This document shows, piece by piece, positions 6,488-13,099 of a stretch of 15,545 bases of DNA. Position 1 is the stretch's first letter. Every line of letters starts with the position of its first letter. Made by a program: the position numbers and the translations under genes. The DNA is from Bacillota bacterium (GTDB lineage Bacteria; Bacillota; Bacilli; Bacillales_B; DSM-18226), in contig JAUZQA010000022.1 of the NCBI GenBank assembly GCA_030705665.1, positions 1-15,545 on the forward strand, read 5' to 3'. Under the pieces are notes generated by a model that ran no database searches, was not told the DNA's origin, and worked only from the letters and a program-made list of their open reading frames with translations.

Positions 6488-6769
6488 ATAGAAGGCTTAG
6501 CACTTTATACGTTGTATGCCGCCTTGGGTCTTATGATGCTAGATTTTGTGGTTGGTTTTGTTCGTTCGGTGGTGACAAGTACTTTCTCAGTAAATATGGT
6601 GTTAGACTATTTAAAATCAGTTCTTTATATGGTCTTCCCGTTACTTTTTGTTTATTCAATACAATCACTGGACCCAACAGGTTGGATTCTAAAGATTTTT
6701 TACTATATTGGTGGTATCGCAATTATTTGGAATTATCTAGTTGCAATCGTCAACAAATGGAGAGCTTAA
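6488..6769 (+). CDS. Small membrane protein, holin-like topology; start uncertain (ATA 6488 or TTG 6512)
   Basis: A hydrophobic protein of 93 residues from 6488, or 85 from 6512. It has three probable membrane segments: the start to about residue 27 (LYAALGLMMLDFVVGFV), a middle one (SVLYMVFPLLFVYSI) and a C-terminal one (IFYYIGGIAIIWNYLVAIV). A charged turn holds TFSVNMVLDYLKS. The topology and the LDFVVGFV start resemble small phage-holin-like proteins of Bacillus, but no specific family is recognised. The ribosome site AAGGAGTGG at 6472-6480 is correctly placed only for ATA at 6488; the TTG at 6512 has no ribosome site, and the ATG at 6481 is followed at once by a stop. Either ATA is used, or a base has been lost near 6484. 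The stop codon lies inside the loop of the terminator hairpin. Confidence 0.7.
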   Translation: MEGLALYTLYAALGLMMLDFVVGFVRSVVTSTFSVNMVLDYLKSVLYMVFPLLFVYSIQSLDPTGWILKIFYYIGGIAIIWNYLVAIVNKWRA

Positions 6770-6783
6770 TGCTCTCTTTTTTT
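6760..6783 (+). terminator. Intrinsic terminator overlapping the stop codon
   Basis: GAGAGC (6760-6765) pairs with GCTCTC (6771-6776), followed by seven T residues. The loop TTAAT contains the TAA stop of the gene before it, so ribosomes terminating there cover the hairpin. Confidence 0.88.
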
Positions 6784-6893
6784 ACCTCTAGCGCTGAGTT
6801 CCAAGTTCTAAAACAAGAAACAATGAATAAAATTTTGAAAAGATGAATCTGTCAAAAGTATCAAAAGGAATAGCTTTATTTATTTTTTTAATT

Positions 6894-6930
6894 CAGCTTT
6901 AGATGGAATAGAATCTGGGCTGTTTTTTTT
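6894..6930 (+). terminator. Terminator-like hairpin upstream of the FtsH-like gene
   Basis: CAGC (6894-6897) pairs with GCTG (6919-6922) and AGAT (6901-6904) with ATCT (6913-6916) around a small internal loop, followed by eight T residues. It lies 37 bases before the next ATG. It may be a second terminator or a leader attenuator; no promoter upstream of it is clear. Confidence 0.45.
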
Positions 6931-6966
6931 CTTTAGAAAGCTAAAATATTTTGAGGAAGTGAGGTC

Positions 6967-8616
6967 ATGAGAAAATATCAATGGATTAAGTGGCGCACTT
7001 TTCTGCTGTGGATAGCCGTCCTCGTTTTATTGACAATATTATTATGGGCGGGAGGACCAACAGTCTGGAATGTAGTGATTAGTATTCTCAGTATTTTATT
7101 GCAGTTGCTTTTTGCTATGTTGTTTATGATTATCCAATTTGTTGCCTTATTTTGGTTCCTTGCCCGTGGCCGAACATACTGGATTCTGCCAGGAGAAACT
7201 GGCTCCACATGGGATGATTATCGAGGCAATCCTGAAATTGTTGAAAATGCAAAGCAGATCGTCACCTTGTTAAACGGAGTTAAAGGGTTTAAAGAAATGG
7301 GGGGAGAGGCAATCCGTGGATTGTTGTTATGTGGGCCTCCAGGAACAGGTAAATCATACCTGTCGCAAGTTATTGCCAACGAAGCACAAGTACCTTTTGC
7401 GTATGCTTCAGCACCAAGCTTTCAAAACATGTTTTTCGGTGTTGGTAACCTCAAAGTAATGGGGATCTACAAAAAGGCCCGTAAGTTGGCAAAAGTTTAT
7501 GGAGCCTGCATTATCTTCATCGACGAGATTGACGCGATTGGTATGAGCCGTCAGGCCGGGGGTGGAGCAGGAGGCATGATGGGTGGCCTTATGGGCATGG
7601 GTGGATCAGGTATGCTTAACGAATTGCTTCTACAAATGGATCCGCCAAACATTGATAACTCTTGGTTTGCCAAGCTTCTCCGATCACTAGGCTTGAGAAA
7701 AAAACAAGCAGAGCGTCCTGCAGTCTTAACCATTGGTGCAACCAATCTTCCAGATGTCCTTGATCAAGCATTGCTACGGCCTGGACGGTTTGACCGAAAG
7801 CTTTGGGTCGATGCTCCTGACTATGATGGAAGAATCGACGTTTTTCAATATTATCTCAAAAAGGTTAAACGTGATGCATCTTTAACTCCCGAACGTGCGG
7901 CCCTTGATACAAAAGGCTATAGCCCTGCTCAGATTAAACATATCGTGAATGAATCAGTTGTTATTGCCCACCAGCGAGGAGCTCAGCTTTCTAGTTATGA
8001 GGATTTTCGGGCTGCGATGGAAACCTATGAATGGGGCCTTAAACAACCACTTCGGTCTATGAGTGAAGATGAAAAACGAAATGTAGCCTATCATGAAGCC
8101 GGTCATGCAGTTGCTCAATATCTTCTCCAGCCTCACAAGCGAGTTTGGAAAGTGACGATTATCCGTCGTGGCAGCGCCCTTGGTCTTGCAGCCACAAAGG
8201 AAACGCATGAACGTTATAATCGAAGTGATAGTGAATATTTAGCAGAGATTCAAGTATGTCTTGCAGCCAGAGCGGTGGAAGAGGAATTCTTAGGGAAAAA
8301 ATTAAATGGAGTAACTTCCGATCTGCAACAAGCAACACAGTTAGCCGGTGCATACCTTGGCGCAGTGGGAATGGGTGATGAACTGTTCAGCTGGCTTGCA
8401 ATTGGCTCCGAAGCAGATGGCCTCAAGGCCCTCCGTACAAAAATAAATGATTTGCTCTCGGATGAGATGAATAAAGTCAAAAAGTTGGTTACAGAGCACG
8501 CTGATTTTGTTCATAGCATTGCAACTGAGCTGCTAAGACGCGAAGATCTATCAGGTGAGGAAATTGAAGAAATCTATAAGGAGTTATATGGCCAAGAACA
8601 GGAACCTTCAGTGTGA
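6967..8616 (+). CDS. FtsH-like membrane AAA+ metalloprotease, divergent paralogue
   Basis: A 549-residue protein with the FtsH order of domains: membrane anchor, AAA+ ATPase, zinc protease. Walker A is GPPGTGKS (123-130), Walker B CIIFIDE (181-187), the arginine finger segment RPGRFDR (271-277), the zinc motif HEAGH (376-380) and the third zinc ligand probably Asp452 in TSDLQQAT. It should unfold and degrade membrane or cytosolic proteins. It differs from housekeeping FtsH: membrane segments at about 11-29 and 34-66 are separated by only a few residues, so the usual extracytoplasmic domain is missing; the pore loop reads MFFGVG where FtsH has MFVGVG; a Gly/Met-rich stretch (197-215) follows Walker B; and about 20 extra residues (228-250) precede the second-region strand. 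Start ATG 6967 follows GTGAGG. It is a single gene between terminators, probably an additional protease beside a normal FtsH elsewhere. Confidence 0.88.
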   Translation: MRKYQWIKWRTFLLWIAVLVLLTILLWAGGPTVWNVVISILSILLQLLFAMLFMIIQFVALFWFLARGRTYWILPGETGSTWDDYRGNPEIVENAKQIVTLLNGVKGFKEMGGEAIRGLLLCGPPGTGKSYLSQVIANEAQVPFAYASAPSFQNMFFGVGNLKVMGIYKKARKLAKVYGACIIFIDEIDAIGMSRQAGGGAGGMMGGLMGMGGSGMLNELLLQMDPPNIDNSWFAKLLRSLGLRKKQAERPAVLTIGATNLPDVLDQALLRPGRFDRKLWVDAPDYDGRIDVFQYYLKKVKRDASLTPERAALDTKGYSPAQIKHIVNESVVIAHQRGAQLSSYEDFRAAMETYEWGLKQPLRSMSEDEKRNVAYHEAGHAVAQYLLQPHKRVWKVTIIRRGSALGLAATKETHERYNRSDSEYLAEIQVCLAARAVEEEFLGKKLNGVTSDLQQATQLAGAYLGAVGMGDELFSWLAIGSEADGLKALRTKINDLLSDEMNKVKKLVTEHADFVHSIATELLRREDLSGEEIEEIYKELYGQEQEPSV

Positions 8617-8655
8617 TAAATTAAAAGAATTGGAATCCATATAAACTGTCAAAAT

Positions 8656-8688
8656 GTTTCCCAGAATAATAGGGGGAACTTTTTTTTT
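8656..8688 (+). terminator. Intrinsic terminator after the FtsH-like gene
   Basis: GTTTCCC (8656-8662) pairs with GGGGAAC (8673-8679), one T-G pair, followed by nine T residues. Confidence 0.85.
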
Positions 8689-8714
8689 ACCCTTTTGGCC
8701 AAGTAAAATAAAAT

Positions 8715-8743
8715 TTGAACCGCTCAATGATCTCGTATAAGAT
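8715..8743 (+). promoter_or_regulatory. Probable sigma-A promoter for the 89-residue membrane protein
   Basis: TTGAAC (8715-8720) and TAAGAT (8738-8743) are separated by exactly 17 bases. Two hexamer mismatches on the -10 side keep confidence moderate. Confidence 0.4.
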
Positions 8744-8780
8744 TATAATAATTCTATTAGTATTTATAGAGGAGAGTATC

Positions 8781-9050
8781 ATGTCTGAAACACGGAAAAA
8801 CAAAAAAAAGAGAAAAAAATCTCTTTTTTCGATTAATTTTGAATTCCTTAAGGTTGCTCGATTTGTCTTTTTTATTTTTCTAGCAATCTGTTTGGTTTAT
8901 CTCTATTATTTACATACCAAAGGAATCCTGATTTCAACTTGGGATTCACTTTGGAATAAACACCAGAAGATAATCGAGATGATTCTCGGTATTGGTAGTT
9001 ATACTGTGTTTGTTTTTTATTTAGGATATCGGAAAGGAAAAAAGGGATAA
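8781..9050 (+). CDS. Small membrane protein with a basic N-terminus, unknown
   Basis: An 89-residue protein, not recognised. The first 20 residues are very basic (ETRKNKKKRKKS), followed by a membrane segment at about 30-48 (RFVFFIFLAICLVYLYYL), a short polar loop (TKGILISTWDSLWNKHQK) and a second segment at about 67-83 (IEMILGIGSYTVFVFYLGY) ending in RKGKKG. Both tails are positive, so both ends probably face the cytosol. ATG 8781 is chosen over the open frame from 8715 because AGAGGAGAG at 8768-8776 is an excellent ribosome site. It is framed by its own promoter and terminator. No catalytic residues are visible; a role as a small regulator or partner of a membrane complex is possible but unsupported. 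Confidence 0.7.
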   Translation: MSETRKNKKKRKKSLFSINFEFLKVARFVFFIFLAICLVYLYYLHTKGILISTWDSLWNKHQKIIEMILGIGSYTVFVFYLGYRKGKKG

Positions 9051-9083
9051 AACCTAGTCATTTGATTAGGTTTTTCTTTTTAC
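9050..9083 (+). terminator. Intrinsic terminator between the small membrane gene and bioB
   Basis: AAACCTAGTC (9050-9059) pairs with GATTAGGTTT (9064-9073) over ten positions (one G-T), loop ATTT, then T-rich sequence. The stem starts in the last base of the stop codon. Confidence 0.88.
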
Positions 9084-9090
9084 TAATTTG

Positions 9091-9119
9091 TTGACAAAAT
9101 AATCTGACAATCTTATGAT
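9091..9119 (+). promoter_or_regulatory. Sigma-A promoter of bioB
   Basis: A perfect TTGACA (9091-9096), a 17-base spacer and TATGAT (9114-9119), one base from consensus. The predicted start near 9126 falls in the left half of the BirA operator. Confidence 0.85.
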
Positions 9120-9121
9120 TT

Positions 9122-9156
9122 ATATGTTAACTAAATTTATTAATAAGTTTACATAT
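9122..9156. promoter_or_regulatory. BirA (biotin repressor) operator
   Basis: ATATGTTAAC (9122-9131) and GTTTACATAT (9147-9156) are inverted at 9 of 10 positions and separated by exactly 15 bases. This is the known BirA operator pattern, TGTnAAC-N15-GTTnACA. It starts three bases after the -10 box and covers the transcription start, so biotinyl-AMP-bound BirA should block initiation when biotin is plentiful. Confidence 0.88.
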
Positions 9157-9174
9157 AGACGTTCGATCGTCTAT
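9155..9174. repeat. Inverted repeat in the bioB leader
   Basis: ATAGACG-TTCGAT-CGTCTAT is a perfect 7-pair inverted repeat whose first two bases overlap the BirA operator. It lies in the transcribed leader, 37 bases before the bioB ATG. It could be an RNA hairpin or an additional protein site; no T tract follows. Confidence 0.55.
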
Positions 9175-9211
9175 CGTGAAAAATGTGAACCAAGCAAATG
9201 GAGGAAAACAG

Positions 9212-10219
9212 ATGAACAAATGGGTCGAACTTGCCAATGAAGTACTTGAAGGAAACCAATTATCAAATGATCAGGCACTATCGATTTTAGAGTGTCCGGA
9301 TGAGGATGTATTATTGCTCATTCACGCAGCTTTTCAGATTAGGAAACAATATTTTGGAAAAAAGGTTAAGCTTAATATGATCCTTAATGCAAAATCCGGA
9401 CTTTGCCCGGAAAATTGCGGATATTGCTCCCAATCTTCTATTTCCACTGCCCCGATAAATTCTTATAGAATGGTAGATAAAGAAACAATTCTTGAAGGTG
9501 CAAAGCGTGCTTATGACTTAAATGTAGGTACATATTGTATTGTTGCAAGTGGAAGGGGTCCTTCAAACAATGAAATTGATCATGTTGTGGAAGCGGTAAA
9601 AGAAATAAAACATTCTTACGGGTTAAAGGTTTGTGCCTGTCTGGGAATTTTAAAAGCGGAACAAGCGGAGCGGCTTAAAGAAGCTGGAGTAGACCGTTAC
9701 AATCATAATATTAATACATCATCAAACAACTATGCTCGTATTACCACATCACATACATATGATGATCGTGTGGGAACTGTTGAAACCGCAAAAGCAGCTG
9801 GTATGTCTCCATGTTCGGGAGTAATTATCGGAATGAAAGAAACAAATCAGGATGTAGTGGATATGGCGTTTAGTTTAAAAACTCTTGGGGCAGAATCCAT
9901 TCCAGTTAATTTTCTAAATTCGATAGATGGTACACCTCTAGAAGGGGTAAATGAATTAAATCCGCTTTATTGTTTAAAAGTGCTGGCACTATTTCGTTTT
10001 ATTAATCCAACAAAGGAAATTCGTATTTCAGGAGGAAGAGAAGTTAACCTTCGTTCCTTACAACCTCTAGGATTATATGCAGCAAATTCAATATTTGTGG
10101 GCAATTACTTAACTACAATTGGTCAGGAAGAAATAGAAGATTATCAAATGTTACATGATTTAGGGTTTGAAATTGAAACAACAGAAGAAATGAAAGCAAG
10201 CTTGGCTACAGAAAAATAA
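9212..10219 (+). CDS. bioB: Biotin synthase
   Basis: A 335-residue radical SAM enzyme that inserts sulfur into dethiobiotin to give biotin, the last step of the pathway, in the cytosol. The CxxxCxxC cluster motif is seen in SGLCPENCGYCSQSS (Cys at about 55, 59, 62 counted from ATG 9212), binding the [4Fe-4S] cluster. YNHNINTS near 145 and the GREVNLRSLQPLGLYAANSIFVGNYLTT segment near 270, with the conserved Arg of the second cluster, are also typical (the latter quoted in parts: GREVNLRS and LYAANSIFVGNYLTT). Length matches the family. ATG 9212 follows GGAGG at 9200-9204; an upstream GTG at 9176 lacks a ribosome site. Expression should follow biotin through the BirA operator. No other biotin genes flank it, so the cell either has them elsewhere or imports dethiobiotin. 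Confidence 0.97.
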   Translation: MNKWVELANEVLEGNQLSNDQALSILECPDEDVLLLIHAAFQIRKQYFGKKVKLNMILNAKSGLCPENCGYCSQSSISTAPINSYRMVDKETILEGAKRAYDLNVGTYCIVASGRGPSNNEIDHVVEAVKEIKHSYGLKVCACLGILKAEQAERLKEAGVDRYNHNINTSSNNYARITTSHTYDDRVGTVETAKAAGMSPCSGVIIGMKETNQDVVDMAFSLKTLGAESIPVNFLNSIDGTPLEGVNELNPLYCLKVLALFRFINPTKEIRISGGREVNLRSLQPLGLYAANSIFVGNYLTTIGQEEIEDYQMLHDLGFEIETTEEMKASLATEK

Positions 10220-10247
10220 TGAAAAGCATCTCTTATTGAAGAGAAGG

Positions 10248-10281
10248 AAAAACCGCTCAAATCAACTTGGGCGGTTTTTTT
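10248..10281. terminator. Terminator after bioB, probably bidirectional
   Basis: AAAAACCGC at the left pairs with GCGGTTTTT at the right, the stem continuing through CAA/TTG, with a T tract on the plus side and an A tract on the other. It can serve bioB and also the minus-strand YjcZ-type gene that converges on it. Confidence 0.85.
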
Positions 10282-10362
10282 ATGAAGTAAATAGAAAAAT
10301 ACAATAAATGATCTTCGTTTTAAGCAAAAAACTATTTTATCTCTAAAAATCTAAATTTCTTA

Positions 10363-10500
10363 TTAACAGATGACTGCACCAACAATAATTAACAGGATGA
10401 ACAGTACTACGATTAAAGCGAATCCTCCGAAGCCGAAACCGAAGCCGCCGCCGTAACCGCAACCGCAACCACCGTAACCAAAGCCGCCATAACCAAACAT
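10363..10500 (-). CDS. YjcZ-family small spore protein
   Basis: A 45-residue peptide read on the minus strand: a Gly/Tyr/Phe/Cys-rich half (MFGYGGFGYGGCGCGYGGG, then FGFGFGGF) followed by one membrane helix (ALIVVLFILLIIVGAVIC). This is the pattern of the YjcZ family, tiny sporulation proteins of Bacillaceae often found several to a genome. The family assignment rests on composition and order, as the peptide is too short for motifs. A very strong ribosome site, AAAGGTGGTG, stands five bases before the ATG. The codons of the Gly-rich half are noticeably GC-rich compared with the neighbourhood because of Gly. An imperfect inverted repeat lies in its upstream region. The role in the spore is not known to me. 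Confidence 0.85.
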   Translation of the reverse strand: MFGYGGFGYGGCGCGYGGGFGFGFGGFALIVVLFILLIIVGAVIC

Positions 10501-10509
10501 AAGCACACC

Positions 10510-10557
10510 ACCTTTTCAATAGGTTGGGATATCATATTCCTTATTATTGAAAAAGGT
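10510..10557. repeat. Imperfect inverted repeat upstream of the YjcZ-type gene
   Basis: ACCTTTTCAATA (10510-10521) and TATTGAAAAAGGT (10545-10557) are inverted copies with one extra A in the right arm, 23 bases apart. The left arm includes the ribosome binding site of the minus-strand gene, so in the transcript the repeat could fold over and mask it. Confidence 0.5.
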
Positions 10558-10614
10558 TTGGGCATTTGCGGAAATCTTCATAATCATTCCCAGATTTTTC
10601 ACCAGTAGGACAAT

Positions 10615-11073
10615 TTAAGACGGAATATTAATTAGCATGGCTGTTTCATCACAAGAATGTAATTTTGAGCAATTTAAACAATCTTTCCACATTTTTTGAG
10701 GTAAATCATTTTTATTAACCTGCATAAATCCCAATTTTGTAAAAAAATCAATTTGATAGGTCAGTGCTATTAATTTTGCAATCTCTAAAACTTTAGTATC
10801 TTTCATAATTTCAGTAACAAGTGCTTTTCCAATTCCCTTACGACTATGATTTGGGTCAACAGCCAAAGAGCGAACTTCAGCTAAATCACGATCCAGGATA
10901 TGCAGGCTTGAAATACCGATCACTTCGTTATTTTCAACAGCTACATAAAAGCTTTGCAAATTTTCATAAATAGAATTGTAGGACCTTGCTAACAATTTGC
11001 CTTCTTTTGCATAATGTAAGATTAATTGGAAAATGGGTTCTGTATCACCCATATTAGCTTTTCTAATTTGCAT
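10615..11073 (-). CDS. GNAT-family N-acetyltransferase, N-acetylglutamate synthase-like
   Basis: A 152-residue acetyltransferase with a single GNAT fold. The acetyl-CoA site is visible as VRSLAVDPNHSRKGIGKALV (residues about 67-86), with the R-K-G-I-G-K pyrophosphate loop. YQIDFFTKLGF (about 106-116) is the usual C-terminal strand-helix. The tail, KMWKDCLNCSKLHSCDETAM, with three Cys in CxxC-x5-C order followed by DETAM, resembles short stand-alone N-acetylglutamate synthase-type proteins, which acetylate glutamate or a related amino group. That assignment is by memory of the tail motif. The start ATG at 11073 has GGAGGG seven bases upstream. It lies between the YjcZ-type gene and the malic enzyme terminator, all on the minus strand, and seems to be its own unit. 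The three Cys could bind a metal or be redox-active. Confidence 0.82.
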   Translation of the reverse strand: MQIRKANMGDTEPIFQLILHYAKEGKLLARSYNSIYENLQSFYVAVENNEVIGISSLHILDRDLAEVRSLAVDPNHSRKGIGKALVTEIMKDTKVLEIAKLIALTYQIDFFTKLGFMQVNKNDLPQKMWKDCLNCSKLHSCDETAMLINIPS

Positions 11074-11207
11074 CGTTTATCCCTCCAAAAAAATACTTGT
11101 TATATGTATCTATAAAAGTACTCAATCAACAATTTATATTAGAGAATTATAGTAATAAATATACATGATTAGGAATTATTATTCAATAGTAATACACCTA
11201 TATTGCT

Positions 11208-11246
11208 AAAAAAAAATCCACCTATGCATAAAGCATAAGTGGATTT
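11208..11246 (-). terminator. Intrinsic terminator after the malic enzyme gene
   Basis: A 14-position stem with one mismatch, ATCCAC-C-TATGC with GCATA-A-GTGGAT, loop ATAAA, with an A tract on the left side that becomes a T tract in minus-strand RNA. Confidence 0.88.
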
Positions 11247-11328
11247 CCTAATGATTGGATTTTCCAGCACGAACATGCAGAATCTAAAAAACTATTCGTT
11301 CCGCGTATAAAAAGGCTGACCAGACCTT

Positions 11329-12558
11329 TTAATTTTTCGTTAATGCTAATAAATGTTCTTTAACATTATTTGTATTAATGGACCTTTGGGCCACACCGGT
11401 TTCCATCGCAGCTTGAGCAACGGCTGAAGCAACATGTGCCGCTACCCTTGGATCAAATGGATCTGGAATAACATAATCCGGAGTAAGCTCATCATCAGCT
11501 ATTAATCCGGCAATTGCATAAACGGCTGCTAGCTTCATTTCCTCGTTAATTTCCTTTGCGGAAACGTCTAAAGCTCCACGAAAAATGCCAGGAAATGCTA
11601 GTACATTATTGACTTGATTCGGGAAGTCTGAACGTCCGGTTCCGATCACGAGTGCTCCAGCTTCTTTCGCTTCTTCAGGCATGATTTCTGGAATTGGATT
11701 TGCCATTGCAAAAATGATGGCATTGGGATTCATCGTACGAACCATTTCCTTGGTGACAGCACCTGCAGCGGATACTCCGACAAATAAATCTGCTCCTATA
11801 AGTGCATCTGCCAGTGTACCTTGTTTTTGTTCTTTGTTCGTAATTTTCGCCATTTCCTCTTTGAAACGATTCATTCCAATTGGACGTCCTTCATAGATAA
11901 TTCCTTTTGTATCACATAAAATGACATCCTTAACACCCATATTTAGGAGCAGTTTTACAATGGCAACTCCTGCAGCACCCGCACCATTAGCGACAACACG
12001 AATCTCCTCAATTTTTTTGTCAACAAGTTTCAAAGCATTAATTAATCCCGCAGCGGTTACAATTGCTGTACCATGTTGATCATCGTGAAAAACGGGAATA
12101 TTGCAAATTTTACGCAGTCGCTCCTCGATTTCAAAGCATTGCGGTGCTGCAATATCTTCCAAGTTTATGCCACCAAAAGTAGGTTCCAATAATTTAACCA
12201 CTTCGACAATCTTGTCCGGATCCGTTGTGTCCAGGCAAATAGGGAAGGCATCTACATCGGCAAATGATTTGAATAAAAGGGCTTTTCCCTCCATAACTGG
12301 CATAGCAGCTTTTGGACCAATATTTCCAAGGCCAAGAACAGCTGTGCCATCCGAAACAACAGCAACTAAATTTCCCTTCATTGTATAATCATAAACCTTG
12401 TTTTCATCTTGATAGATATCCATACATGGTTCTGCTACACCTGGGGAATAGGCAAGACTTAAATCCTTTGCATTTGAAACTTGAACTTTTGAATGGACTC
12501 CTAGCTTTCCACGATTTTCTTTGTGCATTTTTAATGCTTCGTTCCGTAAGGTTGACAA
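11329..12558 (-). CDS. ytsJ: NADP-dependent malic enzyme, YtsJ type
   Basis: A 409-residue short-form malic enzyme that converts malate to pyruvate and CO2, producing NAD(P)H; YtsJ is the NADP-preferring form in Bacillus subtilis (about 410 residues). Seen in order: LAYSPGVAEPC with the catalytic Tyr (near 36), DGTAVLGLGNIGP, MEGKALLFKSFADVDAFPI with the catalytic Lys, LEDIAAPQCFEIE and VFHDDQHGTAIV with metal ligands, then the Rossmann loop ANGAGAAGVAIVKLL and AMANPIPEI. The start is TTG at 12558: AAGGAGAG lies seven bases upstream and the protein then begins MSTLRNEAL as expected. It is shorter than the MaeA/MalS forms (about 560), ruling these out. A 52-residue gene lies 71 bases upstream on the same strand with no terminator between, so the two may be cotranscribed. 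Confidence 0.92.
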   Translation of the reverse strand: MSTLRNEALKMHKENRGKLGVHSKVQVSNAKDLSLAYSPGVAEPCMDIYQDENKVYDYTMKGNLVAVVSDGTAVLGLGNIGPKAAMPVMEGKALLFKSFADVDAFPICLDTTDPDKIVEVVKLLEPTFGGINLEDIAAPQCFEIEERLRKICNIPVFHDDQHGTAIVTAAGLINALKLVDKKIEEIRVVANGAGAAGVAIVKLLLNMGVKDVILCDTKGIIYEGRPIGMNRFKEEMAKITNKEQKQGTLADALIGADLFVGVSAAGAVTKEMVRTMNPNAIIFAMANPIPEIMPEEAKEAGALVIGTGRSDFPNQVNNVLAFPGIFRGALDVSAKEINEEMKLAAVYAIAGLIADDELTPDYVIPDPFDPRVAAHVASAVAQAAMETGVAQRSINTNNVKEHLLALTKN

Positions 12559-12629
12559 GCAAATTCTCTCCTTTTGATTGTTTTCTTTTTTGATTAGATG
12601 ATTGATGCAGGACCTAAATTTGTAAATTC

Positions 12630-12788
12630 TTAATAGACAATAGATGCATACCCTGGATCATTAAAGTAAACAATCTCAGAAAGAATCTTACAGCCTTTCA
12701 TCGTTTTTAAAACCTCTCTTGCTTCTTTCTCGGTGTTGAATTCGAACATGGTCGTCTTTCTTTTGGAATACACGGTGATTACCCACAT
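12630..12788 (-). CDS. Small conserved-looking protein, 52 residues, upstream of the malic enzyme
   Basis: A short frame on the minus strand starting at ATG 12788 with GGAGGT eleven bases upstream, and ending in TAA at 12630-12632. The product begins MWVITVYSKRKTTMFEFNTE and continues KEAREVLKTMKGCKILSEIV to a YFNDPGYASIVY end. It looks like one small alpha/beta domain: a strand, a basic turn, the helix TEKEAREVLKTMKG, and a second strand pair. No signal peptide or membrane segment is present. I do not recognise a family for certain; proteins of this type occur as uncharacterised small ORFs in Bacillaceae. The balanced amino-acid use and the ribosome site argue for a real gene. It precedes the malic enzyme gene by 71 bases. 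Confidence 0.72.
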   Translation of the reverse strand: MWVITVYSKRKTTMFEFNTEKEAREVLKTMKGCKILSEIVYFNDPGYASIVY

Positions 12789-12823
12789 GGTAAAAATTTA
12801 CCTCCATTAATAGTAATATTATT

Positions 12824-12846
12824 CCCTTTAATAGATTACTAAAGGG
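12824..12846. repeat. Hairpin upstream of the 52-residue gene
   Basis: CCCTTTA-ATAGATTAC-TAAAGGG, a perfect 7-pair inverted repeat without a T tract on either side, 36 bases before the minus-strand start. It may lie in the leader of that gene. The remaining bases up to the gene at 13100 (about 12847-13040) hold nothing else I can call. Confidence 0.4.
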
Positions 12847-13043
12847 CTAACAGAAGCTATTATGAACAATTTAAATTAAAATGAAAAGGGTTTCTACAAA
12901 AGAAGTCAAAAAATTCAAATATTTATTTTTTTGAATGCGCTTTAATAATGAAGAAACTGCGTGATCACAATAAATAAAACTGTTTCTCGAATTATGTCGA
13001 CTTTTTTCTTTAAGTGATTTTGCATTCAGTGAATATTTTTAAG

Positions 13044-13069
13044 TCATTTTTCAAACAAAGACATACAAT
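13044..13069 (+). promoter_or_regulatory. Possible sigma-E-type promoter
   Basis: CATACAAT at 13062-13069 matches the -10 box of mother-cell sigma-E promoters exactly. The -35 candidate TCATTTT (13044-13050) differs from consensus at one position, but its distance (11 bases) is shorter than usual. The start would fall near 13077, a short leader before ATG 13100. Confidence 0.35.
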
Positions 13070-13099
13070 AAAATCATCTATTATGCTGGAGTGATTGCC

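Noticed and set aside
7551..8480. Several antisense reading frames within the FtsH-like gene
   Set aside because: They mirror the strong coding bias of the sense gene, lack ribosome sites, and encode Pro/Ser-rich low-quality peptides.
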